This document shows, piece after piece, positions 9,736 to 19,974 of a stretch of 22,068 bases of DNA. The stretch is taken from assembly GCA_000969725.1 (NCBI GenBank), contig JXSR01S073263.1. The stretch is one strand, 5' to 3'. The notes beneath the pieces were generated by a model. That model had not been told where the DNA came from and did not search any database. It saw nothing but the letters and a program-made list of their open reading frames with translations. Made by a program: the position numbers and the translations under genes. Source of the DNA: Ophiothrix spiculata. Lineage: Eukaryota > Echinodermata > Ophiuroidea > Amphilepidida > Ophiotrichidae. Every line of letters begins with the position of its first letter. The stretch's first letter is position 1.

Positions 9736-11248
9736 CAGTGGCGTGCAAAGGATTTTTTGACTGGGGGCACAAGATTTAGTTTCCCCCGAATGACACCATG
9801 GGAGGGGTATGATTGTATGTATTAAGTACGCCCATAGCGCGCAAAATATTAACAATCGCGCGAAGCGCGCGGAATTTAAAACAAATTTGCTAACTTATAG
9901 CTAAAATAATCTATGGCTAAAATAGAGATATTTTGAGAGTTTGCGAAAATAGGGTTAAGGTTACCGTATGCGATACCCTAACTGTAAAATGCATACCGGT
10001 TATCGCTACGGTTTTGCTAACGCTATTTAGGAAGCTAGCCTTAGGGACTGATTTATTGTACCCCGTTGTGATCACTGAGTGTGAATAACTGTAGTCCTTT
10101 TGTTCTGATCAACATCATTCGATTAGTTTTGCCAGAAATGGGAACACAGTTTAACGTATGTCTCACGTTAATTCAGCGTCAAAATCGGATTATATCCACA
10201 GCTACATTTAACGTTTGTGTTCTCTCTGAGAGGAATCGCAACAGGTACTTGCACGTTAAGTTGTGTACCATATAAATCAATGAGAAAATCAGTCAGAAGG
10301 CGAAATTGGCTTGAACAATTATAGCAAACTAAAGCTCTTAATTTCTGGATTTTGATTTGTTTTAATTAGCATTAGTTAATGTCTGCACTATGTTAGACCA
10401 TGTGTGTAAGTCAAGGTGACATACTATGATTGTATAAAAATACACGAAGTGAAAATATTAGTTTATTTTTACGTACAGCTCTAATTGAAATTTAGTTCAA
10501 TAAGGGTTCCGCTGACGTTATTTTAACATCTGCTCATTTGAATTTGAATAGAAATAAGGCTACCGTCGAAAATAGCGATAGCGGATTTATAACGCAACCT
10601 CTCAAAAATCTTGATAAACGCGCGAAGCAAATCTTATAGAATATTAACAACCGCGCGCTTATTTTGAAACAACTTTGCTATTTGTATCTAAAAATGGAGA
10701 TAAAATCTTGATAAACGCGCGAAGCGCGCAAATTTTTTTAACATTTTACGTTTGAATATCTAAAAAGTGGAAACTTAAATATGAGTGTTGATAATTTCGT
10801 CAGTAACTGAAAGTTGGGAGATAGGGGACGCAAAAGTTGTGCCATCTCCCCGCTATGTCTTCCTTAGTGCCACCAGTGAATACATGAAAATGCTATCATT
10901 GTTTTGCTTTAATTTTCTCTCCTAACGTTGGTTTGGGCGGTTTCTAATTAAAAAATAAGGCCAAAAAATTTAAGAGCAAAAACAGTCTATGAAAAAGTAA
11001 TGGATTTTTTGACATGCGCGCGTAGCACGCTAAAAAAATCGGAAAATTCGCTATTTTGCTAATAATCGTCATATTCGTGAACAACAATCAACAGAATCAA
11101 AGCCGAGTTGGTCGATTTTAGACACCTATACGGGACTCGGGAAGATGGCTTCGTTCGTGGGAGTTGGTCCTTGAACACCCGACCTGGGGGGGGGCGTGCC
11201 CCCCCCCCCCCTCAACCCCCACCCCACCCCCTTTGGGCACGCCACTTG
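9736..11248. repeat. Composite CAGTGG-ended repeat with GCGCGAAGCGCGC blocks
   Basis: It starts CAGTGGCGTGCAAAGGATTT with a GGGGGCACAAG block. Two inverted matching ends follow: GTGCCACCAGTG at 10867-10878 and GGCACGCCACTTG at 11236-11248. The structure could therefore be one element ending at 10878 with a second piece to 11248, or a single 1.5-kb unit. Inside, GCGCGAAGCGCGC-type palindromes recur at about 9857, 10618, 10664 and 10717, with a variant near 11018. Two stretches (about 9835-9960 and 10615-10720) share 'aatattaacaa', the palindrome and 'aacaa.tttgcta', so they look like an internal duplication. No transposase is visible. Confidence 0.5.
11186..11211. repeat. G9-CGTG-C13 homopolymer palindrome
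   Basis: Nine G at 11186-11194, CGTG, then thirteen C at 11199-11211, followed by more C-rich sequence to about 11231. It lies at the inner edge of the right CAGTGG-type end. The two runs can pair with each other. On either strand a single run is too short for an intramolecular four-tract quadruplex unless neighbouring runs join. Confidence 0.8.
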
Positions 11249-11911
11249 CTTATAACAAATTCATCATTTTATAGTACAAATGATAAGTGAGGGGCAAGAT
11301 CGTGTCTTTTTGACAAATTTCCCCTTTCAATGGCAATACTCCATTCATTTTTTTCAAGAACGGCGTAATTCTGCCAATAGATACAATACTGCACCATGAT
11401 AACGTTTACATGATAAACTTAAAATTATTTAAAGTTATTGCCGTCTACGTGATTATTTATTTCACTACGCAATACAGGAATTGCGTATTATGATTTATGA
11501 TTTTTATCTAATTGATCATGTCGATTTGATAAATTCGATCTTGCAACCTATATAAATGGAAACATTAAGTATCAGCAATACAATAAAGGTCATGAAACCT
11601 ACATTCTACAAATTGCTATCCTTCCAAAATCAACGTAATATGGCTTCCGGTATACTTTCCGTAATTCACAAATACACGTTGCGCTTTCTTAAATTCTTAT
11701 CAACTGGTCACGATCACTTCATGCAAAATTTACAAACTATAGGTTTCTTCTAATTCTCCTAAAAATATTTCTATTTGAAGCTTGAGATTTTAAACAATCC
11801 CTTGATAGTTGTATTATACATTATTAATTAAGGCGCACCATTGCTCATTTTCTAATACGAGCAGGATTGTAGACATATTGAATTAAAGCAACAAAGCATC
11901 ATCTATTTTTC
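11249..11911. other. No gene or repeat recognised
   Basis: AT-rich intergenic DNA. The plus frame at 11556-11753 begins within 'tatataaatgg' but has no signal peptide or family motif, so I do not call it. Confidence 0.45.
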
Positions 11912-11995
11912 AGTCGTTTTTTGATAGCATTAACCAGGTCACCCATAAACAAAGTTGTTGATGGGTGACCTGGTTAATGCTGTCAAAAAACGACT
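11912..11995. repeat. 84-bp hairpin, 35-bp stem with 14-base loop
   Basis: AGTCGTTTTTTGATAGCATT, extending through AACCAGGTCACCCAT, pairs with ATGGGTGACCTGGTTAATGC, extending through TGTCAAAAAACGACT. The loop is AAACAAAGTTGTTG. I see one mismatch, which in plus-strand RNA would be a U-G wobble. It is either a very short MITE or snap-back insertion, or a small-RNA hairpin. The stem is more perfect than most animal miRNA precursors, which favours a mobile-element origin. Confidence 0.85.
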
Positions 11996-12497
11996 AAACG
12001 CCTATCAATAGTTTTCATGAGGTACCATATATTTGGTGAAACAATCGTTACCTAATAATCAAGTATAATAATTCCAATTTAGGCCTTTTTTAGATAACTG
12101 ATACATATCAATGCACCACACTTTTTTGTATGAGATGTCAAACAGTTGAAGGTTTTCATCACCAAGCATCCGTTATTGAATAAAACGTGCATTGGAATTA
12201 ATGTGGCAAAGAAGGCTTGTGGCACAAAATATTTGGTAGCTGGTAAAAAACTGTTGACGCAGATGCACCATCTTCCATCAACCACCTTTTTAAGTATATA
12301 GCTGACAGCGCATTAATTGACGTGGCAATTGATAGATCATCTAACAAGTTGGTGGAACACAAAATATGGTTGATGGCTGATATTTTGCTAACATACGTAC
12401 TTTTGGTAAATGATGAAGGTTAGTAAAATCTACTTTCTCAAAATATGTCATATAACATAAAATTAAATGAGCGGTCTGAAGGGTGTTTTTGATGGTT
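11996..12497. other. No gene; weak internal similarity
   Basis: Two stretches about 150 bases apart (around 12190-12250 and 12310-12385) both carry 'gtggcaa', 'ggcacaaaatat' or 'ggaacacaaaatat', and 'ggtagctgg' or 'ggttgatggctg'. This may be an old duplication or chance similarity. Minus-strand frames at 12079-12285 and 12341-12595 show nothing recognisable. Confidence 0.3.
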
Positions 12498-12502
12498 GGT
12501 TT

Positions 12503-12776
12503 CAAGCCCGTAGCCAGGGGGCGTGCGGTGGGGGCGTCTTGACAATGTACAAAAAAGGTCCACAAAAATTCCCTAAATGACCACCAAAAGAACACCTAAA
12601 GCACCAAAACAAGTAAATTTAGGCCATTTTTTAATAAAATACTACACAAAATGCTAGGAAAACTGCTAGAAAACTACTAAAAATAGTTTAGGGTCGACCA
12701 AAATGATTTTTTTTCCTCCAAAAGGTCCACTTTTTGAAAATCCCCACCCCCTTGAAAAAATCCTGGCTACGGGCCT
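12503..12776. mobile_element. MITE with 'cccgtagccagg' ends
   Basis: The left end is AAGCCCGTAGCCAGGGGG and the right end is the inverted AATCCTGGCTACGGGCCT, giving TIRs of about 15 bases. GGTTT occurs immediately outside both ends (12498-12502 and 12777-12781), a candidate 5-base target duplication. The right copy merges with a GTTT microsatellite, so chance cannot be excluded. The inside is AT-rich with poly-purine patches and has no coding capacity. Confidence 0.7.
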
Positions 12777-12893
12777 GGTTTGTTTGTTCGTGTTTGTTTG
12801 TTTATTTCTCTCTTTCTTTCTTTTTCGTTTGTTTGTTTGTCTGTTTGTCTGTCTGTCTGTCATGGTGTTTATTTGTTTGTCTGTTTGTATGAT
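12777..12893. repeat. (TTTG)n / (TCTG)n / (TTTC)n compound microsatellite
   Basis: Degenerate runs of TTTG, then CTTT, then TTTG and TCTG units directly abut the MITE end. Open frames on both strands here (FVCLFVCL-type repeats) are products of the simple repeat. Confidence 0.9.
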
Positions 12894-13674
12894 ATTGTAG
12901 GTTTTCCTATTGATTCGAATATTATACAGCATGGGATTTCGTGTCGCAGCTGATAATTTGTTTACTCACATATAACGTCACTCTCTGCGCTATTATTTGC
13001 GAGGTTTATGAAAGCATTGATTGAGTTGTAATGACGCATTCATGACCTGTGGAATAGGAAATAGTTCATTTTTGTGTTTCTGGATACCGGTAACCATTAA
13101 TTTATGTTTGGCGATTAAGTTACGCTGTTGTGGTAATTCAGAATATATACTTAATTTGAGCTCTCTTTGAGGTTAAAAGCTCAAAATAAAAAGAAATATG
13201 TTTTATAATTTCCCAAGAGTGATATTTTAAAGAAACTAATATGGAAGTTGGGAAGGGACAGAAATACAATACTGTGGGTAAAACAAGGTTTAATAAATTA
13301 ATGTTTCAAATGGATCATATAGATTTCTGACATTCAAATGTGTTTGCACTATTCAGTAGGTATAAATTAATGATTCTGTAGATTTTTTTCAAATATTTGA
13401 AAATAATGGATAATCCCTTTAATAGTAATAAACTGACTTATTGACCGGTATAGAAAAAATGATTCATATCTGCCCTTAGTTTCTGTACAAGTAAATCTAC
13501 AGGGAAATCTATGGTCGCAAAGATAATGATCTATAATGATTCGGTTCATTTTAACAAGAAAATAAAGATGCTAGATATATCTAATACTCACTAGATTTCT
13601 CTGTTTGCTGTTAGACTAATATGGCAACGTCATAATTTCTTGGCACCATTTGATTAGATTATCTAAATACTCAT
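12894..13674. other. No gene or repeat recognised
   Basis: AT-rich intergenic sequence. The minus frame at 13367-13549 has no supporting feature. Confidence 0.45.
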
Positions 13675-14072
13675 AACTATTTTGGATGCAAACACTGTGT
13701 TGCACTACGTATTTTGTTATCATTAGTTTTTAATACGTTTAAAATAACTCTATTGAACAAAAAAGATTAAAAAGGAATATCCGATTATACAAATTAGTAC
13801 TTAACGATACGAGTAAAGTATACACATTTGTTTTTATTACGACGCTATAAGCAGTCAGGGAAAATCCAGTCCTGAAATGATGGCGTTATTTGCTTCATTA
13901 CCTTGGTCAGACGACGGTGGTCGTGTTCACTTTCAGCGAGGCAACAGGACCTGGGGATTTTTTCGATGGTACAACAGGGCTTTTGAAAATTATATGGACG
14001 AGATACGGCGAAACAACTTCACGTAATAAAATTAACGGAAAACATTTTATTTTCATGTATTTGCAATAGAGG
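13675..14072 (+). repeat. Left arm of a 400-bp inverted repeat pair
   Basis: This stretch matches the reverse complement of 16534-16946. The matches include TTTGGATGCAAACACTGTGT, ATTAGTTTTTAATAC, AACTCTATTGAA, the block from CCAGTCCTGAAATGATGGCG through GGTCAGACGACGGTGGTCGT and GGCAACAGGACCTGGGGATT to TATATGGACGAGA, and TTTGCAAT near the end. The central 180 bases are GC-richer than the surroundings and best conserved. One frame across the centre (LGQTTVVVFTFSEATGPGD) is free of stops for about 60 codons in both arms. It could be two opposed copies of one dispersed repeat, or the arms of a 3.3-kb element. Confidence 0.75.
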
Positions 14073-16533
14073 CTTGCTTAAATCATTTTATGTTGCTTAG
14101 GAATTAGAATATAATATATACAGATGGACACGATTGAGCCGGTTAATAATTAGGCTAAGTACTATTGCCCTCTTAAAACAAGATCGGTATATAAAACAAA
14201 TACTGACAGCATTTTACTTTTGGCAACTTTGTTGAACTATTTCCCCTCAGTGATATGGAGTAGAGATGGTCAACACGTCAACGGTAAAAATCGAATTTCC
14301 GAGGGTAATTTTAAGTGGCAAAACAAATGTGAAACACCTTGATTTTTCTTGATATGTTTTGTAGAGCCGGTGTTCTACCCCATCAATAAAAACAAAAAAA
14401 TCAATTATTCAGGATATTTTGATAATTTGGGGTCAAAAACCAGCAGAAGTCACATTTGGCACTTATTGGTGATTGATGGTGACACACGGCTAAATAGAAA
14501 TATACAACCCTTGTGACAAATAATACATTAAAATAAAGATAATTACACTCTGAACACGATTCTTAAAAAAAAATGAAAAAAAGCAAATAGTTTTTGAAAT
14601 ATGACCATGAAAAACCCCCTAAATCCTTAGAAATGTCATATGCGCATGCTCAAAGGGACCGTTCCATTTGTGCAATAGGGATTAAAAATATACCCATGTT
14701 CATCATGGTAAACTTAAAAGTAAATCCATTTAACAAATATTATAAATATTACGTATATTACTTTGTTTATAGTTCACACTTTATTAATAAATCAATTCAA
14801 TTATCGTCTGAGCCTGAAGGTAATCCTTTTTATGATACAAACACAAATCAAAACACACAATTCAGTCAACTACCCCCTATCAGACTGTACCAAAATGTTT
14901 ATACGTATTTTCCTATACTGAAATCTTGTGAATTTCGACAAAATATGATCATAACTTTTATCCCATTTCTTGAAGCGACTGACATAGAAAGTATACACTG
15001 TTTTTCCTCAAACTCTGAAGAGACATTTCAGATGCAAATGAAAGCCTGGTCTGAGACATAACATTGATAAATTAAATTGAACCTTTGCGTATCGCTTGTT
15101 TCCAATTGCTGTATAATCTTCCCTAGTACAACTGCTATCGATCCGCTACCACGGCTAATATTGGGTACTTGCGGAAAGGTACAAAACAGTTAGCTTTCTA
15201 GCTCGTGCTTTATCTAAACGATTTTAAGTTGACCTTTTTAGATTCCTCTTCAAAATACGGTCATTTTGATATGCGAACTTTCTAATTTTGAAATTATTTC
15301 CTTTTTTTAGACAAAATTCGATTTTTCAATTCTTTTAAGGTATATGAATGATTTATTTTTGAACATTTAAAATCTGTAGCAAGTCTTCTTTAAAATAACA
15401 TCCGATTTAATGACATTTTATATGCTATACTCTAAAAAACTTCGAAAATAAACCGAGTTCTGTCCGAAATGAATTATCAACGCTTTTGTATAGCAGTGAA
15501 ATTTCTACCCGTGGCACTACATGCAAAATGCTTGTCGCTTAGAAAATGAGGCCTATGTACTAGACAATAACAACAGGTAACAATAGGCAATATCAATGCA
15601 GACGAGTGGTAATCACTTTTATTTAAAAGACTGACAATTCCCATCTGCGTTATAAGTTACCGGGGCGTAAGTCTAATTGAATAATGTGTCGCCGTTGGAT
15701 TTGTATTTGTCTAAACGTGACGCTATGCGATTTTCAATTATTTTTTTTAATTACTGCTGTTTTTCCAATAATCGTGAAATTTTCAGGATTTCATATTTTT
15801 ACTCTATAGTTTGAAAATATTAAAAATTATATACATTTTTTTGAATTGGGCCAAAAATACACTTGACTGAAAACGGCGTTCCGCTCAACTGTAGAGTGAG
15901 AATACATTGACCACCCTTATATGGAGAATATCCTACTATCAATATGCAATAGTTTTTATTATTACGCATCATAGATATTCATGAAATAATCATGATCATT
16001 CATTGACCATTCTTAAACTGCTTCCCGGTTGGTAGTTTTATTACTTTCCCTGCAACCTCATACCCAAAATCACAGTGACATGTAAAAAACAAATAGGTGA
16101 GTGGTGCAATCTATCTAACCTTTGACACTGGCTATCGGTCTGTGGTCTTAGGATAATAGTCACACAGCCAGTACCCTGGAAAGATAGATTCTACTTCACT
16201 ACTGCTTCACTTCTAACCATGAAGCATTAGTATACTATTTACCTTATAGGCAATTAGGCATTCATTATTTATTTACATTTAACAATACCATGCTGAAAAA
16301 AAAGTTATGAATGGACATACATCAAAATATGTATACATTTTATAAACTCACTCCTTTATATATTGATGACATGTGTAAATTAAACAGGTGGTGGCGGTTA
16401 CGATTTACAGCCATCTATTCTTGCATTCAAATAACAGGTAAACACAACAAATATCAAACTAAACATTCAATTTTCTTCATATTTCATATTCCATTATTTT
16501 TAAAAACACAAAACCGTTATTGTTCGATATCAA
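14073..16533. other. Interior between the inverted arms; no defensible gene
   Basis: AT-rich. The longest plus-strand frame, 14594-15061, is 155 codons and starts at a TTG; its first ATG is codon 13. It is rich in Tyr, Asn and Ser and shows no signal peptide, transposase signature or known domain. If the arms bound one mobile element, its coding region would have to be here, but I see no transposase motif. A second frame at 16311-16553 runs into the right arm. Confidence 0.35.
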
Positions 16534-16946
16534 CTCCATTGCAAATATGTTAAAATAACCTTTCCGCTAATTATATTAATTGACGTAATTTCGCCGTGTC
16601 TCGTCCATATAAATTTCAATAGCCCTGTTGCATCAACGAGTAAATCCCCAGGTCCTGTTGCCTCACTGAAAGTGAGCACGACCACCGTCGTCTGACCAAG
16701 GGAATGAAGCAAATCACGCCATCATTTCAGGACTGGATTCTCCCTGACCTGAGTGTTTTTGTTGTGATAAAAAGACATTAAAACAAGTTTGCGTGCTTTT
16801 TATTACTTGTATCATTTAATACTTATTATTTGATATTCCTTTTTATTTTTTTCCCTTTTCAATAGAGTTGTTTTAAGAGTATTAAAAACTAATGATTACA
16901 AATATGTGTTGTGCAACACAGTGTTTGCATCCAAAATAAATAGTTT
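16534..16946 (-). repeat. Right arm of the 400-bp inverted repeat pair
   Basis: Reverse-complement partner of 13675-14072, with several small insertions and deletions. On the minus strand the same frame is open (LGQTTVVVLTFSEATGPGD, then LLVDATGLLKFIWTRHGE) and corresponds to the left-arm reading with scattered substitutions. The alternative frame that is open in the left arm (MMALFASLPW...) is closed here by several stops. The product is unrecognised and may not be a protein at all. Confidence 0.75.
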
Positions 16947-18357
16947 CACCGTTCTTTAATTGCATAATATGTAGGTTACTACATCCGATGGTTGAATTAT
17001 TTAAGGTAATGATATGTTTTTATCCGTATGTTTATACTCAGTTTCATCTAAATACGTGTTTCCCCTTTTTATATACATGTATGTAAGTTAGACACCGCCA
17101 ATTTTGTTCGAGAGAAATGAAGATTTTAACCATCTTAAAATATTTGTATTTTTGCTGTTACCGTGTCAGATTAAAAATACACAAAGTGTGTAAAATATTA
17201 AGTTTAATAGGATTAACCTAGAGGTATAGCGGAAAATATGACTTTTTTACCTAAACTGGGTTTCGGGTTACGTTAAATGTTGATAAGTATTGAGTGTGTA
17301 GATTTAGTTACCTCATTCCCATTTCACGGCTCATTAATACTTCTGAAATACAAAATCAATGCTTTCGTAAGCATTTATTTGAAAAAAGACTGTGACACAA
17401 TTTATAGCACATAATGTGTAACAATGATATAACTTGCTCATGAACACCTACAATATTAAACACACAAAAATATAAACATTTCTTTTTTAAAAGCATGTAA
17501 CTGGGTTACGTGGACAAATTTTGTCTCTGCCAGAAACCGGATTAATAGAAAATAAATACATTCATCACGCTAAGATGTGAAAAGCAGTGCGCAGTGCTTG
17601 ATCATCAAACAGGGGTACTTATCTTTTTGTGACCGTTTATATTTATAATCTACATTTAACATCTTTAAATAGAAAAAGGACAAATAACCTACTTAAAATA
17701 ACATCCATACATGTAACAAAATACCTATCACATATGGCGCTCCATTCAACCAAGATTAAATTACAGATTAACTTATTTGATGCTACAAATAAATGCATTA
17801 TAACATCTCGGCCATTTTTTCTTTAATCCGTAAACACATGATGTTATTTTATTTTTATGTTTTATTGCCATTTTACTCTATTTTATTTGCAAAATCACAT
17901 TATTTAGGGTATGTTTGGGTCTATAAACGCTCATTTTTCGAGATAAGTAGATGAGTAGGGCCATATGTCATTATATGACACCGAGAAATATTGATTACAC
18001 CGGCGCTGATGATTTCCAGACGACTGGGTGATACGGTCCTCCATAATTTAGAAGACATATATTCTATGTATGTGAGGTAGCAGAATTTGAGATTTTAAAA
18101 ATGTAAGTATTAGTATATTTATAATCGTGCATGTTCTTTTAAACATTTCAGTTAATGTGGATAATTTTCAAACGTATATACAGGGGGATATAACAAAATT
18201 GTGACAAATATGTGTGCCATCGTTATCAAGACACGAAAAACCGCAGTCAACGTGTGTTTTCCGTAGATGGTCCTCGTTTCGGGACTCTTACACAATGTAA
18301 GTATAATATTCGATCCGTTGATTATGTTTCCGTGGTTAAATTTAAATATGGGCCAAG
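16947..18357. other. No gene recognised
   Basis: AT-rich intergenic sequence. I checked for another copy of the four-cysteine exon. The only partial resemblance is a CDT tripeptide near 17389, without the C-x-C, the Tyr-Tyr-x-Arg-Cys end or splice borders. Confidence 0.5.
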
Positions 18358-18359
18358 TA

Positions 18360-19329
18360 GGGGACGGTGGGGCAAGTTGGCCCCATTTTCGTTCAAACGC
18401 CACTGAATCGGACATGATAAAATCTAGAAGATTTTCCTGTTTACACAAGATAGATACCGTATATACCCGAACTACGTGTTGCGTAAATACTACGGCTTAT
18501 CGTATCTAAATAATATAAAAAATTTACTGTTTTCAAATGGGCCAACTTACTTCGCATGCGAGTCGTTCTCATTTTACCGTGACACATTTCATACATTATG
18601 TTTATATATAAAGTGAAGCACGAGAATGTGCTGCATACAAAAATGTCCTTTTAGGATGAAATACCATAATAAATTAATACAATATCGACCTTTTAAAAAA
18701 ATACGTTGTGACCTACAGTGTTATCTGCATGCAATATATATATAATAAAGGCCACATATATCCTATCAGTCTTGTGAAAGACTTCTTGCGTCTCGTTATA
18801 CGCATCTATTTACTTGTTTAGAATTAAAATCATGTTAAAACGTCATAAATGTTATTGTGCTCGAGTCTAAGTAAGTTATCATACCATCTTAGGCAAATTC
18901 GCCCATAGGGCCAACTTGCCCCGTGCGGTAGGGGGCCAACCCGCCCCAAAAGACCCGCCCCATAGTCCCAGTTTTGACTTATCCTCGTAGTACACCAACA
19001 AAATAAAGAATAAACAGGATTTGATCTCATGATATGTTGGACATGTACCATACCTGGTAATCAATAATAATAACTTGAACCAGCGAAGTAATATCTTGAC
19101 ACTAGTTCAAAATTACTTTTGCTCAAAAACAATACTAAGATAACTCAAAAACTCGTTGTATTGATAACTCACACAAAGAGCTGAGTTCGTTCTTGTACAT
19201 TTTATGGTAAATTTGTTGCTTTATACATAACAAAAAAAAAACCCGGTGACCTATTTCTCCCAAGGTCACGTGAGCAGAAACACTATGTTGGCTAACCCGC
19301 CCCGAGAGCCAACTTGCCACACCCTCCCC
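18360..19329. mobile_element. 970-bp TA-flanked non-autonomous DNA transposon
   Basis: The left end GGGGACGGTGGGGCAAGTTG (then GCCCC) is mirrored on the right by CAACTTGCCACACCCTCCCC, giving TIRs of about 23 bases with few mismatches. TA lies directly outside both ends (18358-18359 and 19330-19331), suggesting TA target duplication as in Tc1/mariner-type elements. Sub-terminal copies of the GGCCAACTTGCC or GCCAACCCGCCCC motif occur near 18540, 18910-18960 and 19290. No transposase is encoded; minus-strand frames crossing the ends read through the TIR and are accidental. Confidence 0.8.
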
Positions 19330-19544
19330 TATTTCTGAACGTCCACCGACAGTTTCACCTTATCTGGTCTTTAATATCTTTAGTGTCTATAGTGCTTCTG
19401 CTATATTCTCAATATAGGTGCTGGTGAGCTTAACATTTTAACGTTTCTATGGGCTCTATGGGAATAAATCTGTATGGTTATCTATTATTCAGAAGTGTAT
19501 GGAAATTCTTTTTCTCAAAACCACGCAATCTCTCTTATTTTTAG
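19330..19544. other. Spacer between mobile element and gene 2 upstream duplication
   Basis: Short AT-rich stretch with no recognised feature. It may hold the promoter or an untranslated exon of gene 2, but I see no TATA box or clear donor. Confidence 0.3.
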
Positions 19545-19708
19545 TTTTTAAAGTTATGCATCTCCATAAAGACAGTAATAAGCATCCGTGTAAAACATTA
19601 CATCCTTGATATTACTATTGCAGAGAGAAAGAGAGAACACTAGTTATGGGTGTTTGTTTCTCTTAAAAAGGTTTTTATTTCATTGCAGCACATCACAAAA
19701 TATCCTCT
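19545..19708 (+). repeat. Upstream copy of a duplicated splice-acceptor block
   Basis: Shares with 19838-19970, in the same order: 'tttttaaagttatgcatct', 'attactattgcag', 'aaagagagaacact' (copy 2 'aaagagaacactt'), 'gggtgtt.gttt' versus 'gggcgttcattt', 'ttcattgcag', and 'catcacaaaatatcctct' versus 'catcacagaatatcctct'. Spacing between copies is 260-293 bases, so indels have accumulated. This copy lacks the start codon that follows copy 2. Confidence 0.75.
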
Positions 19709-19709
19709 T

Positions 19710-19772
19710 TGTTTTTGTTTTTTGTGTGTGTTTTGTTTTGTTTTGTTTTGTTTGTTTGTTTGTTTGTTTTTG
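19710..19772 (+). repeat. (TTTTG)n / (TTTG)n microsatellite
   Basis: A run of TTTTG and TTTG units lying between the two copies of the duplicated block. It yields a spurious Phe/Cys/Val-rich frame. Confidence 0.9.
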
Positions 19773-19837
19773 TCAGGAATGACAAAGAGAATATCCTCTC
19801 TGATTTTGAATAATCTCTCTGGTCTTTTGTTTGTTTG

Positions 19838-19970
19838 TTTTTAAAGTTATGCATCTGTGCAACCTTAATAAGATATTATTACTATTGCAGAAAGAGAACA
19901 CTTAGTTTTGGGCGTTCATTTTATTTGAAACTTTTTTCTCTCATTGCAGCATCATCACAGAATATCCTCT
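19838..19970 (+). repeat. Downstream copy of the duplicated block; carries the acceptor used by gene 2
   Basis: Partner of 19545-19708. It contains two acceptor-like sites, ATTACTATTGCAG (AG at 19889-19890) and CTTTTTTCTCTCATTGCAG (AG at 19948-19949). The second is the stronger and lies 25 bases before the gene 2 start codon. A third AG at 19960 is also possible. Confidence 0.7.
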
Positions 19971-19974
19971 CAAA

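Noticed and set aside
12666-12932. Lys/Gln/Asn-rich minus frame and Phe/Val/Cys/Leu-rich plus frame
   Set aside because: Both are translations of the compound TTTG/TCTG microsatellite and the adjoining MITE end.
13877-14026. 49-codon frame starting MMALFASLPW in the left inverted arm
   Set aside because: The same frame is interrupted by several stops in the homologous right arm, so it is not under shared constraint.
14594-15061. 155-codon plus-strand open frame, the longest in the window
   Set aside because: It starts at TTG rather than ATG, has no signal peptide, domain or splice border, and has the Tyr/Asn-rich composition expected of chance frames in AT-rich DNA.
17380-17410. DCDTIYS reading, a possible remnant of a third cysteine exon
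   Set aside because: Only three residues match the signature and there is no C-x-C, no YYxRC and no acceptor or donor.
18152-18509. Overlapping open frames on both strands near 18.2-18.5 kb
   Set aside because: They run across the terminal repeat of the TA-flanked element and encode no recognisable protein.
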